From Avena insularis (taxonomy: Eukaryota; Streptophyta; Magnoliopsida; Poales; Poaceae), in the NCBI GenBank assembly GCA_023614405.1, contig CM042685.1, positions 88,402,684-88,466,683 of the forward strand: DNA of 64,000 nt, in the 5' to 3' direction. The notes beneath the pieces are model-generated. The model saw nothing but the letters and a program-made list of their open reading frames with translations, searched no databases and had not been told where the DNA came from. Numbering within the stretch: position 1 is the stretch's first letter; the number at the start of each line of letters is the position of its first letter. The translations under genes were made by a program, and so were the position numbers. Below, in pieces: positions 1-13,100 of this stretch.

Positions 1-1
1 G

Positions 2-873
2 AATCCCGCCACGCATACGACCGCCGACTGCCACTCCGTGAAGGAGATTGAGAAGGCACGACGTGCAATGGAGGACCCCAACAAGAACCCGCCAAATGGC
101 GGGGCATTCGGCAACGATGTCAGATCGCTCCACACCTTCGTCGGGCTCGACACCAAGCGCGATAAGAAGGTCCTCACCCGCACCATCACAGTAAACTCAG
201 TGTCCTAGGTCGACGTCCCCCGCTTCCTCAACTGGTCCGAGCAGCGCATCACGTGGATCCGCGAGGACCACTCTCCACAGATCGAATACCCCGGACGAGT
301 TGCCCTGGTGGTCAATCCCAAAGTAGGAGACTACAAGATCCCCAAGACGTTGATGGACGGCGGGAGTTCCATCAACATACTCTACCTGGACACATTCAGA
401 CAACTGCGGTTCCCGCAGTCGATGATTGAGACAACCCTCACCACCTTCCACGACATCGTCCCTGGTCGGAAGGCGTGCCCGATCGGCAAGGTAACGTTGC
501 CAGTCACCTTCGACACACTAGCGAACATCCACACCGAGCGGATCGTCTTTGAACTGTTCAACTTCAACAACCCCTACCACTATGTCTTGGGGATACAAGC
601 ATTTGCCAAGTTCATGGCGGCGCCGCACTACGTGTACAACACGATGAAGCTCCCAGGGCCGTGCGGCATCATCACCGTCCACGGCGACCCCGACACATGG
701 CCATCGAGTGTGAGGATAAAGGCGCCAAGCTCGTGGACACCATCATCGTCGTGGAGGCCAACCACGCGGAGGATCTTGCCAAATACGCGAGAGGGGTCGA
801 TAAAGACGATATTTGGTCTAGCTCCAAGCTGACCGAGGTGTATCGAATCCTCGGGAAGCAGAAAGCAAAGTGA
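2..873 (+). pseudogene. Ty3/gypsy (Tat lineage) gag C-terminus and protease fragment
   Basis: The frame starting at base 2 opens with HTTADCHSVKEIEKA, the end-of-gag pattern of Tat-lineage gypsy elements. It continues into a retropepsin-like domain containing LMDGGSSINILYLDTF, then FHDIVPGRKACPIGKVTLPV and a stretch resembling FGIQAFAKFM-PHY, all typical of the Tat protease region. The frame is broken by a TAG at 206-208, and near 690-700 the homology moves to another frame, ending at a stop at 871-873. Protease would normally lead into reverse transcriptase, but nothing like reverse transcriptase follows. This is therefore a dead 5'-truncated piece, running off the left edge of the window. 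It probably belongs to the same old plus-strand element as the antisense region and LTR at 29786-33485; that link is inferred from lineage and orientation only. Confidence 0.85.
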
Positions 874-2770
874 GATTACTTAAATGTACCTTCGAGAGTT
901 TTAGAATTCTTATTGTGTTTCCACCAGACCAAGAGTTTGCGATCTTTTTGTTGTTGTTGTCGATGGAGAGAGAGAGGGCCTAGGATCTTTGGTTTTCACT
1001 AGTAGCTCTGCAAAACATTTGATGGGAATAATAGATAATAATAAAGTACTCATGTAATTGTTAGAGCAAGATGATTATATGTGAGCAGAGCATAATTGTT
1101 AGAGCAATATCAACATTATGAATCAATCAATAAGTTTTGGGACAATGCACATAAAACTAAGAATGACAACTATGCTCTCTTAATTGGTGCCTAAGGATAG
1201 AAGGTGGATACTCAATATAAAAGTAGGAACAAAGGCCCTTCAAAGGGAAGCAGGGATTTCAAGTTTCATAAAGAGCTTCCAAAAATTATGGTACTTGTTA
1301 GCTTTCAGCTCTCATTGCCCCTATCATAAGTATATTGAAGTGATTAAGGTTAAAATGAACAAATTATGGAGTATATGCTTGACAAATCATAAGTTGGAAA
1401 TCTCATGTCCCTTGAGTACGAGGGTCGTTCCTCATGCTACTCAACTTTAGTTACCGGTAAGTTCTTGTCATTATAAGTATATTTGTATCATAGAGAACCG
1501 CCAATGGGGTACCCCTTTCCCCATGACACAGGAGCTATCCCATATCAAAATGACAAGGCTACAGACAGTGAGCATATTAGCAATCCTTTTATTCACCATG
1601 AGCATGGTGCATATTTTGTTTTTATTTTTCTCTCTCTTTTTTCTTTATATTTTTCTGAGGATGCTTCATGGATTGCTCACTATGGTGATGCTGCAAGTTT
1701 CCACCATGATTAGGCATGGCTTAGGCTAGCGGCCCAGGTGTTTCTCTAACACATATACATAACTCCATGGACTCACAAGCTCTCCTTTTATTTCACACCG
1801 CCGACATCCATAAACAAAAGATCATGATATCAACTGGGTAGATATTTACAGGTGTTGAAAGCGTTCCCCGTGATAGCACGGTTCTGCTAATTCCAAACTT
1901 ATAAGTGCAAGCATATACAACATAGATGACACAATGGTTCAAGTTTATTAGGGGCATGAAAAATAAAGTGTGCCATCAAGTTTGTGAGAGCTTTAATCAC
2001 TAATTTTCAAATAACAAGTTTAATTTGGAAGATAGATAAAACAAGAATATACTTGGAATGGTGTAACACACCATGCATAGGAATTTATAGTGGACTCTTT
2101 GGAATAAATTGGTTTCTTGGGAGTTGGATGCATGAGTAGAGCTTACTCAATACAAGTGGAGGCTAGCAAAAGACTGGGAGCGACCAACTAAGAGATCAAT
2201 AATGGCCATAATCATGCAGAGCGACAAAACATTATCAACTAAAGAATAAAGTGGTACCACAAGTCAAAAACTAAATGATCATAGAGGCTAAGGTGACTAG
2301 TTCATAGTCATAACATGGTGTGAGCATGGGCCAAGTCAACCCAAACAAAGCATCAAAGGAGAATACCACAATATTATGCTTTTATATGCTAAAACAATGC
2401 ATGATTCTTTCAAGGCACATTAAGCAATCTCAATTGTTTGGAACAAGTCATTCTATAGCAATAATTACTAAGCATAAGGTCAAACCAACATCTAGCATGG
2501 CATGATAAAGTCTAAGCCACAATCAAAACAAGCTCCCTTTTGTACCACTATAAGCATGAAACTTTCTACTCTTTTTCAACACCAATCAACTTATTTGAAA
2601 ACAACACAACGAAAAAGGGGGACCAACTACTTTATTCAAGAAAACTAAGCAAACGAAAACCAAAAAACAAAAACTAAGACGCTCCAAGAACATCACAACA
2701 GTGCATGAAACAATAAAAACGAAGTTTCTAGAAAGAGACCTAAGATTTTTATTGATGAAGAAGGGGATGC
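874..2770 (-). other. Gene-free tract; internal part of a minus-strand LTR element, left limit unclear
   Basis: No convincing reading frame is visible in this AT-rich stretch. Its right end joins seamlessly to 28079-28214 once the 25-kb insertion and one GATGC copy are removed. Read on the minus strand, the rejoined tract runs away from the primer-binding site at 28188-28205, so at least the right part is internal sequence of that element. The expected 3' LTR on the left was not found between 874 and 2770. Where the boundary with the Tat fragment lies is not clear. Confidence 0.5.
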
Positions 2771-5700
2771 TGTAGAGGTCCCAACCTGATAAGGTAGAGA
2801 TCCATGTGTTTACAATGCTAGTCCCACATTTTAAGATGTAATATCAAGAAACAAAGGTCATATTACAACTTATAACCCGGAATAAAATAATACATTACAT
2901 CTTTCATAGCTTATGTGGCTATCTCATTACAATGCAGCATATATAGCTATATAGCATGGAGTCCTTCATCTTCAAAGTGCCACAGGCAATCATGTTGGTT
3001 GTAGACTTGTAATCCTATTTCAACAAACTTCACTAACATCAAACAAACCTGCAACATAATGAGTTATAGCCACAAGGGTCAATATATTTTAATTGTATTG
3101 GCAAGTGATACTATGGTAGAATAGTGGTATCTATCATCAATTTGCATTTGGCTAAGTGTAGCTGAGACTTGCTTTGCTCAAAATAAGTTTTCCTTATTAG
3201 TTGAAAACACTAAGTTTTTGTTTGTCAAAATCACCCAAGGCATCTACCAATAGGAATTGGTGATCCTTTAACCCTTGTTCAACCACAAGTTTTTAACTTA
3301 GAAATTGGGATGAGGAGATCCTAGATAGCTTCAATGTCTTGATGCTTAAATTGTCCATTGCCAGGGACATGGCTAAGTACTTAGCTTTTACTCTCTCGAG
3401 AGGTGGTGCACTTTCCCCACAAGACTCCACATGCATCGAGACAAGATCTTTCAGAAGCCTTCCCCTAGACCAAATGGACGCGTTCCAACCTATCACCCCT
3501 ACCACCATCTGTCCATCTGGCTAAGTTATTGCAACCTATATGATCCAGGCAGAGCCCATATTGCCATGTGGCTGCACTAGAAGCTTCTCAACACTTTAAC
3601 ATCTCAAATCTCTTTGTTCCTGGGTGGCTTTCCACAAGTGTGATACACAAGGTAGCCATGAATATAGTCCTTGTGTAACCACTCAACATAACCCATTCTC
3701 ACCATTCCACCCAGGTGATTCATTTACTTAGTAGTTTTATTAAGCAAAAACACAAGTTATAGACTTTGTATAATATCATGGCATGAATAATCCACCCTTG
3801 TTTTCTACTAGCTAGGCTAAGCATACTAGTAGCAAGAATCTTAACTTAGGGAAAATTCTACTAAGGTATCATCTACTAGGATTTCCCAAGGCATAGTTAA
3901 CACATAGAAAATTCCAGGCAAGTCCTACTTAAAATATCACTAATGCATAGTTAAAATAATAGGACAAAATGTATGAAGCACCACTTGCCTTTTTAGTAGA
4001 GAAACTAGGTTCACTCCTTGATCTTGCAATTGCCACACTCTTCAAAGTTCACTACCATTCAATCAAGCAAGGCACAAATTCAAAACTAGCATTCAAACAA
4101 TTCACCACATAAAATAATAATAAAAAGCAATGCATGAAAGCATGCAAAAGATTGTTTTATTTGGAAAATTGGTTTCTAATAAGGTTTTAAACATTTCAAA
4201 ACATCTACTTGTCATTTATAAGAGTGGCAAAACCATTTAAAAACAAGTTAGTGAAAATGGCCATTTTAAATTATATTTTGTTTTGCTAGAAATTCTTTTA
4301 TTCAAAAGAATAATTTATAGTGTTACCAAAAAATGTTTTTAAACACAAATGTTAGTGATTAAGGTCAAATTTTTTAAAACTAATCCATTTGCAAAAGGTT
4401 TCACCCAAAAAATCATTTTTAAATCATAGCCACATTTTTGTTTTACTAAAAATGCTTTTACTCAAAGTAATAATTTTCTAGGGTTAATCAAATATATTTT
4501 TAAATCCAAAAGTTAGTGCTTAGAATCAGAGATTTCAAATCAAACCATTTGGAAAATATTTTACTCAAAAATAATTTTTAGAATAATTTTTATATCCAAA
4601 ATAGCCCTACAAATGTTTCTTCAGAAACATCTAATTTTCCAGAATCAAAATACTAAACTAAGGTCATGGTTGCAAAGGTTTCATTTTTTTAATCCAATGA
4701 TATAAAATTTGTAAATTTTGGACGTGTAGATCAAAAGTTATAGGTTTTACAAAATCAAACATCTAATAGAACCTTTTCTGTTTTTAAAACAAAAACTGGG
4801 CCACGTGGTGTGTTCATATTGGTCCATACCGGTTCGTCCGGATCGCTCTACGTGGAGCGTTGGATCTAAATAGGTCTGTGCGGCTCAGATCAAGCGTACC
4901 GCTTTAGTTAAGTGATTCTATCGTGTCTCTACAATCTGGAACTAATGGTCCTAAGCAGCTGGTCACGATCTGGCGGCGCTAGCTCGACGGCGCGTGGTGG
5001 CAGTGCTCTGGCGATGGCGGTATGGTGTTTATAGGAATCAAGGAAGGGAATGGAGGGGCTTACCGTGCTCGTAGGGTCATTGCGGTTCTCAAGGTGGCCG
5101 CGAGAGGGACAGGGGCGCACGGAGTTTCCGGCAATCGCTCGCTGGAGTTCATGACGATGTCGAGCACTCACGGGTCTTGTCAGAGACGAGCCTGCAGATC
5201 ATGCGTGGATGATTGGCGAGCACCTGGAGATTCATAGGACACGGGCGAGTAAGATGGTGTGAGCCAGCGGTCGAGGAACGCACGGGTTCAAGTGATAGAG
5301 CTCACCAGAGTTAGGGCAGAGGACGGTGGCGGTTATACGTTGTCCTTGTCGACGTTCCGAAAAGCGCGCAGGCTAGCTGAGGATGCTGGCAGGTACGCAC
5401 GGCGATGGGGGTCAAGCTTGTGTGCACTACGGTGTAAAGGGAGGGTCGACATCGTCAGAATTCGACGGGGAAGCTCGTTGGAGTAGCAGTGGGTTCGAGC
5501 AGAAATTGATGCAGCCTAGGGGCGGAGAGGGTGTGGAGACTGAGGGGAACGAGAGAGGGGGAAGGGGCGCTTATGAAGGCGTGGTCACGGACTGGAATTA
5601 CTCGGCCATTAATGCCAATTGAAGAAGTCATTCAATGGCAAAGAGGAATTTGGGGGCGGGTCTCGCGCTGGAGAAGACGATGATGAGGCAGGTGTGGGGT

Positions 5701-7565
5701 CGCGGAGTCGGTGACAGAGGGGGTACGGGTTTGAGTTAAAAAGGGGGCTCGCGGGAGAAAGAGGTGCCAGGTGGGCTTGCTGGGCCAAGATGTTGGGCTA
5801 GGGTTTTTGGGCTGGTTTGTTTTCTATTTTTTCTCCTTCTGTTTTCTTTTTCTTTATCCTTTTTCTATTTTCTGTTTTGATTTTATTCAAATGATTCAAA
5901 CACTCATTTGTTTTCAAATCTTTCCCAAATTTCTACTATGTTTGTATACTGTTTAACAATGTATTTTAAAGTCCATTTTAGAATATTTTTTATATTCTCT
6001 TATGGTTTATTATTTATTTAAATTAGACATTTGTCTTTATTTAAATAATATTTAAATATGTTTCCAATCTATATTATTTTATTCAAATGATTTAAACATC
6101 TGTTTAAATTCAAATGTTTCTCAAACCTTTTCAGTAAGTTTGTACTGCTTAGTAATGTGTTTAAAATTCCATTTTAGATTATTTCAAATATTCTTTTATA
6201 GTTTAATATTTATTTAAATGAGGTTTGTGTCTTTATTCAAACCATTGATTTAAGCTCCCATTTGAATTCAAATTTCACCAAACCTTTTCAGTAGGTTTAA
6301 ACTATTGATTAGTGTGTTTAAATAATTCACTTTGAATTATTTCAAATATTTTATTATGATTTAATATTTATTTAAATGAGGCTTTTGTCTTTATTTAAAT
6401 GAATTTGAATATGGTTCCAAACCATATCATTCTTTTTAATTAATCCTTTATTCTTTTTAAGTTAATTAGAGAACTTTTAATCCACTTTGGCTATTTCAAT
6501 TATTATTTTCTCATGAAGTAATCATTTACATTAGGAATTTTGTCTTTATTAAAATTAAACATGGTTCAAGTCCATATAAGCTTTATGCAAATAATCTTTA
6601 TTCCTTTATTTTATTTGGATTATATTGTATTCCATTTTTTAAGGATTTAATTCAAGTTTTAAATTGTCTTCTGAATAATTTTCTTGGGATTTTATTATTT
6701 AGTTTAGGCCATTTGTCTTTATTTAAATAAAATTGAATATGGTTCAATCCATATAATTTTATTTAAATAATCTTTTATTCCTTTTAATTATTCAGTAAAC
6801 TTTCATTTGTTTATGGATTTGGCCAAGATTTAATTTTTCTTTTGAATATTTTTCTTATTTATTTATTTATTTATTTATTTGTTTCTTTGTCTTATAAAAT
6901 CCATATCTTTTTATTTATAGCTCCAAAATTGGTGATTCCAATTTGTATAATTTTATTTAATATTTGTTTATCTTTTTAAGTACTTTTAGGATTACTATGC
7001 TCACAAATTGGTATTGATTTTAGTTAGCAGCTTTATTAGCCATGGAATTTATTTTCCTTTATCTTATTAAATTCATAAGTTTTTATCCATGGCCCCAAAT
7101 TGAATGAAACCAAATTCTATGGTTTTATATTTTTAGTTTATCATTTATAAATGTTTGTTGCTGAATTTTTATATGGAACAAATCCATAGTCTTAGGGAGA
7201 TCTTGGAAATGATTTCTTTCATTTAGGGTTTAATGGTTTTGATTTAACTTTTCCAAGTGTTTAAATTCAAGGTTCTTTCCATGCATAAAATGCATTTGAT
7301 CTTTGGAAATGATTTCTTTCATTAAGATTTGGGGTTTTGGTTTAACTTTTCTAATTGTTTAAATTTCAAGATACATTCACTGATGAATGCATTTCGCTTG
7401 ATTGAAATTTTGTTGGATGCCCTTTTCATTCAAATTTTGTTAAAGAAGGGTTTTGATGTTTCCATTTAGAAGCAAAAAGTTTCTTTTCACCCTAAATTTC
7501 AACAAATAATTCTTTTGTTTATTTATTTTTCACATTTCAAAATTTGGAAATTTTGGGATGTGACA
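2771..7565 (-). repeat. 3' LTR of the long-LTR element (4795 bp)
   Basis: This is the uninterrupted LTR copy. It contains an AT-rich tract (about 4080-4700), a GC-richer central part (about 4800-5770), then a second AT-rich tract (5780-7560). That second tract holds degenerate internal repeats of the phrase TTTATTTAAAT...GTCTTTATTTAAA and a short TTTA microsatellite near 6856-6884. Small frames seen here are not conserved in the other LTR copy and are not genes. Confidence 0.93.
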
Positions 7566-7566
7566 G

Positions 7567-7585
7567 ACTACCACCCTTAAAAGAA
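7567..7585 (-). other. Polypurine tract next to the 3' LTR
   Basis: Read on the minus strand, a purine-rich run (CTTTTAAGGGTGGTAG) lies directly before the LTR start TGTCAC. Upstream of it is CTCGGGACAAGATTT, the counterpart of CTCGGGACGAGATTTT in front of the nested chromovirus 3' LTR. This position is where plus-strand DNA priming occurs. Confidence 0.7.
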
Positions 7586-7688
7586 ATCTTGTCCCGAGAT
7601 TTGGGAAGGCTATAGGTTACAAGTTGGCTTCAAGACAACTAGGGTGCTAGCACCCTTAAAATATTTTTGGATTAGATTACATCTTGGC

Positions 7689-8711
7689 TTACTTGAGGTC
7701 TTGATGAAACTTCTCTGGATAGTTGTTTGCATAGTGTCCTTTGTTTACACACTTGAAACATGTGACAATGTTGAGATCTTCATGTATCTTCTCTAGACAA
7801 TATGATGCATAATGGCCTATCTCTTTGCAGTTGTTGCACATCAATTGGCTGATATCTCTTTTTATCTTTGGCATCACTATTTCTTGTTTGTTTCCCTGAC
7901 TCTTCTTCTTTTTTGGACATTTATTGGCATAGTGTCCCATCTCTTTGCAATTGTAACATTTCACTTGGCTATTATCCTTCTTCTTCTTGGGTTTCTCCAA
8001 AGCTAGGAGTTCTCTTAGTTCATGATCTTCATATTTCACCTCAAAGGTGGGAAAACTTCCTCGGTTCCTTGAACGATTCCTAGGATAACGTCCATGTTTC
8101 CTCTTTTGTCAACCATGGTGGGTTACAATGTATGGGGGTGCAAACTAAGGTTTGAATTTGTCTTCATCTTTCTTGGTATGGAGGTTTCCAAACATTTGAT
8201 GTTTTCCATCTTGTTTCATTTTTTGAACTATAGGATAGATGGGGCATTGGATAGGGACATGATTATTTCCTTCACATAGGAAACATGTAACTTGAGATGT
8301 GGGGCATTGTCTAGTTGGATGTTTCTCTTCATAATTAGGGCATTGGTCCATATGCTCTTTGTAAGTGTGTTCTATGTCTCCACAAATTTTGCAAGCTTGA
8401 GTTCCTTCTATAATATCATCCTTGATATCATTGTTGTCACAATATATTTGGGAAGGGTTGCTTCTCATGTTGATCATTTGATTGGTCATCCTTTTCAACA
8501 ATTGAGATTGGGTTTCCAAGAATTTTTGTATGGTTGGGTCTAACTCATTGTTGTTGGCTAAAAACTGAGTTGTCACTTGATTCAACTGGGCTTGAGTTGC
8601 TAGTAGTTTTTCTCTCATGTGCATCTCTTGGTTGTTGTTGTCACCATTCTTGATGTTGGAGTCTCTTGGAGAAGTCATCTGTTTGGGTTGGATTGGGATT
8701 AGATTAGGCAA
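7689..8711 (-). pseudogene. gag-like protein with an array of zinc knuckles, two in-frame stops
   Basis: From the ATG at 8711 a single minus-strand frame runs about 340 codons to 7689, interrupted by TAG (8145-8147) and TGA (8109-8111). The N-terminal part is polar and Gln/Asn-rich and is probably helical. About residue 105 onward there is a cluster of Cys/His motifs (CKICGDIEHTYKEHMDQC, CFLCEGNNHVPIQC). The C-terminal third has three CCHC knuckles (CYNCKEMGHYANKC, CNNCKEIGHYASYC, CFKCVNKGHYANNY); in the last one Tyr replaces the final Cys. CCHC knuckles bind nucleic acid in retrotransposon Gag proteins, but no capsid-like domain could be recognised. Both stops could come from C-to-T changes (CAG to TAG, CGA to TGA). 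It is the only coding remnant between the LTRs. Confidence 0.75.
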
Positions 8712-9330
8712 AACATTTCTAGAGGAAGAATTCTACTCACACACAACAATCCACACAAGCAATGTGCAAGCAATCACAATCATGTATTCCACTTCAAACA
8801 ACAAGATTCAAGCATATTTTTAGGCAACCAAATATTTTTGCTACACCACATAAGTTGGTGTGATCAATACACGATCTAAACTAAACACTAGTATGGTGGT
8901 CCAACTATAGGGTTTACTTGTGATCATTCCATCCTTCTTAGTTGTTTCTTCTTGAATAAGTTCATGGTATCCTTGGAAGAAAATCTTGTATCTTGGTCAC
9001 AAGCTCAAAGGTGAAGATGGTTCCTTCTAAGTTATGTTTCCTTAGTCTCCAAGTCTTGAGTAATATTTTTGTCTCTCTTGTAGTCCTTAGTGATGTCCAA
9101 GTTGAAGTCCTTGGTGATATTATAGTTGAAGTCATTGGTGATGTTGAAGTCTTTGCTCATGTTGAAGTTTTTTCCATCAAGTTGAAAAGGAAGATATGTG
9201 GAATCAAAACCAAAAAGTTTGAGGAAAGCGTTTACAAGATTGTTTGTAAATAAGTTTGAACAAATAAAAGTCCTATTTTTCTAAGAGGTTTTGTCCAATC
9301 CTAGGGTTACAATCCTACAAGCAACATAGT
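8712..9330 (-). other. Untranslated leader of the long-LTR element
   Basis: Between the primer-binding site and the gag-like ATG there are about 620 bp without a recognisable domain. A Val-rich repeated phrase around 9060-9180 on the plus strand is low-complexity and not coding on the element's own strand. A 5' leader that could carry the packaging signal is expected here. Confidence 0.5.
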
Positions 9331-9342
9331 GCTCTGATCCCA
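9331..9342 (-). other. Primer-binding site (initiator Met tRNA type)
   Basis: The minus strand reads TGGGATCAGAGC two bases inside the 5' LTR end. Plant elements primed by initiator methionine tRNA have TGGTATCAGAGC, so there is one mismatch at position 4. Confidence 0.75.
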
Positions 9343-9344
9343 TC

Positions 9345-10102
9345 TGTAGAGGTCCCAACCTGATAAGGTAGAGATCCCTGTGTTTACAATGCTAGTCCCT
9401 GGATCAATAGCTAGCATCCATAGTTTAAGATGTAATATCAAGAAACAAAGGTCATATTACAACTTATAACCAGGAATAAAATAATACATTACATCTTTCA
9501 TAGCTCATGTTGCTATCTCATTACAATGCAGCAGATATAGCTATATAGCATGGAGTCCTTCATCTTCAAAGTGCCACAGGCAATCAGGTTGGTTGTAGAC
9601 TTGTAATCCTATTCAACACATTTCACTAATATCAAACAAACCTACAACATATAAGTTACAGCCACAAGGGTCAATACATTTGAATTGTATTGGCAAGTGA
9701 TACTATGGTAGAATAGTGGTATCTATCATCTATATGCATTTGGAAAAGGTGTAGCTGAGACTTGCTTTGCTCAAAATAAGTTTTCCTTATTAGTTGAAAA
9801 CACTAAGTTTTTGTTTGTCAAAATCACCCAAGGCATCTACCAATAGGAATTGGTGAACCTTTAACCCTTGTTCAACCACAAGTTTTTAACTTAGAAATTG
9901 GGATGAGGAGATCCTTGATAGCTCCAATGTCTTGATGCTCAAATTGTCCATTGCCGGGGACACGGCTAAGTACTTAGATTTTACTCTCTCGAGAGGTGGT
10001 GCACTTTCCCTACAAGACTCCACATGCATCGAGACAAGATCTTTCAGAAGCCTTCCCTTAGACCAAATGGATGCGTTCAAACCTATCACCCCTACCACCT
10101 TC
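9345..10102 (-). repeat. 5' LTR of the long-LTR element, first segment
   Basis: This segment matches 2771-3507 closely (same TGTAGAGGTCC end, same TCTCGAGAGG region). The LTR is then interrupted by the chromovirus at 10103. The last five bases, CCTTC, are one copy of the chromovirus target duplication. The rest of the LTR resumes at 24061. Confidence 0.92.
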
Positions 10103-13100
10103 TGTAACATCCCAAAAATATCAAACTTAGATCATCAAAACACTAATCATCAAGTTTAGGGTTAACAAAAACTTTTCTAAATGAATTCATGAATACATGT
10201 ATATGTGTATGCATGGATTTTGAATTTCTTTAAAAACCATCTTGTTTGTGTGATCCATTGCTTGTAAAATGTTTCTTAGGTGAAAAGAACATCATCTAAA
10301 ACATTTCCCACACTTTTCCTTAAGACAAGTAAATCAAAACAAATATATTAAGTGAATGGTCATTTTGACCAATATAACTCCCATGCCTACTTTGGCTGTC
10401 TCAAAATTTCAAAACCTAACAGAAACTTTTCTGGATCTTTGCACCCCTTGAATGTACTCATAACAGAGTATCAAGGCCCACTTTGTGATCATCCAGAAAC
10501 TTTCAAATGCATAGTTTAAATGACAATTCAAAATTGAATCTTCTTCATATGGGAAGATCCCACTTTTTCAAAACCCACTCAAACAAGCTCAACTTTCAAA
10601 ACCCAAGCATCTGCAGACTCACCAGAACCAATCTAGCAAACCCACCAAAATTCATTTCAAAATTCAAAACTTGATTTCATGCGGCCATTTCATCAAACAG
10701 GTTGCAGACACAAATCAAACAAAACATCAAACACTATAGTGTGCAGTGTTTTGAGCCTAACTTGTTCCCTAGTTAGCTCACACACAACCCAGTAGATCAT
10801 CTAGAAAGATTAGCCCAACACTAGCACCCCTATGAGCTTGCCATTGTCATTAATGGTGAAAAGCCGAGCACCCCCATGTCACCCCATTGTGGACAGCAGG
10901 CTAGAGGAAGAACTAGCCGTGCCAACCTTGTCTGGGAGGCAGCCCACCGTCCATCGCCATCGCTTGTCCCTAGCATGGCGTTGCCAAGCCCTGGACCACG
11001 CGACGACACGCCAGACCATGCCGAGCGTGCGCGCCAGAGCGCCCTCGACCATCACCTACATGGCATCGCCCTCACCGCGTGCATACACGATCACCACCGA
11101 CCCAGGACACCGCCAGACACCCCCGTTTGCCGCCCTGTGCCATACAGCCACCGCCCGCCATCGAAGACGCCGCCCCTGCCGCGCAGAGCGCCGCCCGTTC
11201 CAGACCAAACCGCACCGCCCCATGCCTCGCTATCATGTCGTTGAGCATCGCCAGGAGACACAGCACCGTCCCCTACCCTTGCCCATGCCTATAGCCGCCT
11301 GTAATGTCGCCCCCGACAAGCTCACCGTGTGCCCCGACGGTCCCCTCGCTCGACTATAAATAGAGGCCACCCCCGCAAGATTTCTTCACACCATCTCACT
11401 CCCCTCTCCCCACTGACCGTGCCACACCATCCTCAGAGCAAGCCGAGCACCACCTCGCCGGAATTTCACTGGAGCCTGCCGCTGCCGGAGAAGAAGGGAG
11501 CCAGCGATTGGAGCCGCCCCAGGAGAAGCCACCGGTACCAGGAGGTTCGCCGTCGTCGACTTCGTCGTTCGCCCGCCTCGCCGACCCTCGCCCGTACCCC
11601 GGTGAGCCCCCAGCACCCCTCACTGGCCGCGCTAGGTTTCGTTCTCGCCGGAGCTGTCTCGCGTCAACGATGACCCTCAGCCGTTGGATTAGAACTAGAT
11701 CGAACGATCCACGTTGCCCCATACCGCTTCGCCCAGCCCCATGTCACTGACGAGTGGGGACACCCACTTAAGCAGCCCGCGGGAGCACTGCGCTTAGCAG
11801 GCCGGCCCGTTAGAATTTCCCGCGCAGCCCAGCAATTCAAATTAAACCTTTTTCTTTTTAAATTCAAACACACTTCTGTACCCAACTTCAAAAATCAACC
11901 CAGATCGATTCAGTGCACCAAATTGGGTGAAACCAATTTTGTTGGAAAGGTCTGTGAATGCTCAATCCAAGCCCGTTGGATTCAAGTCATTTGGATCTGT
12001 AGATCACCCATAGCAAAAATAACAAGGCGGAAGCTTTTCTGCATTCAAACATTTTTCAAATTTAAACCATAATATCTTTTGAGTTGATTCCAACTCTCAA
12101 AAATCACATTTAACCATACCTTTCAGAATATATAAAAATATATAGGTTTACTTGCAGAAATAATGTTCAAGGAATAAAAGAATGCTTCATAAGCATTTCT
12201 AGTCACTTTAGTTAATTAAAATAAAAAGGTAAAACCTTATTAAATTGTGACACCACTTTAAATCACATTCCCATGGACTACAATATGTGGTGATGACATG
12301 TGTCAAAATGATCCCATGTTTAGTTTGGAGAATATTAAATCTTAAGTAGTTTTTCAATGAGTAGAAATTACTTTTCTAAAAATAAGAAGTTTTAAACCAA
12401 GCTTTAACCTTGTAATATTAGAGATGATGCTAGATCATCTATAGGACCCTTGTGTGTGATGATTGCAAGTAGTTAAGTATTGTTTGGTGATTGTGTACCT
12501 CGTATTTATTCATAGACGCTAGTACCGACCAAGGATACTACGAGGAGGAAGGAGGATACTACGAAGAGGAAGCCGAGGAGAACTTCAACCACTGCTCTGC
12601 ACAAGGCAAGCTAACACTTGCAAGATACTATACCTATGACAGCTAATTACTATGCAAGCCTAATACTGCTAGCGAATGTTCAAGCTAACACTTGCAAGAT
12701 ACCCTACTGATGCCACAAACCCATACTTGTGATATGAATACTATATGCCTTAAGCATATGTGATCATACCTACTTGCTAAACCAATCCTAGTTTTATGGC
12801 AAGCTTCTTACTTTATTTCTTTATCAAAGCTTACTTAGAGTCTACCTAAGAGTTTGGTAGATACTAGACAGTTGTGCTGAAGGTTGCTTAAAGAGCATAA
12901 AATTTGGCCTAAGCTAGAAACCTTGATATCAGCCTAAGATATAAGGTTAGACTTAGTGAAACTCCACCAGTTACCACCCCTCACTATTACTACCCCCACC
13001 TGTAGATGCTAGTGCTAAGCATAAAACTTGATCAACTTTTAGATGGGAGTACTTGGTGGAAAAATGGTTATGAAAACCTTGGAATGATGGATCATTCTAT

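Noticed and set aside
1184..1729. Hydrophobic small open frames resembling membrane peptides
   Set aside because: AT-rich non-coding internal sequence of a retroelement; no domain, and start and stop positions are chance.
7812..8543. Plus-strand frames with Leu/Phe-rich, membrane-like content
   Set aside because: They are antisense to the Cys/Lys-rich zinc-knuckle frame, which explains the hydrophobic composition.
10832..11750. Several long Pro/Arg/Ser-rich open frames on both strands
   Set aside because: They lie in the GC-rich block of an LTR, occur in all frames and both strands, and are not kept in sequence between the two LTR copies (same at 20720-21790).
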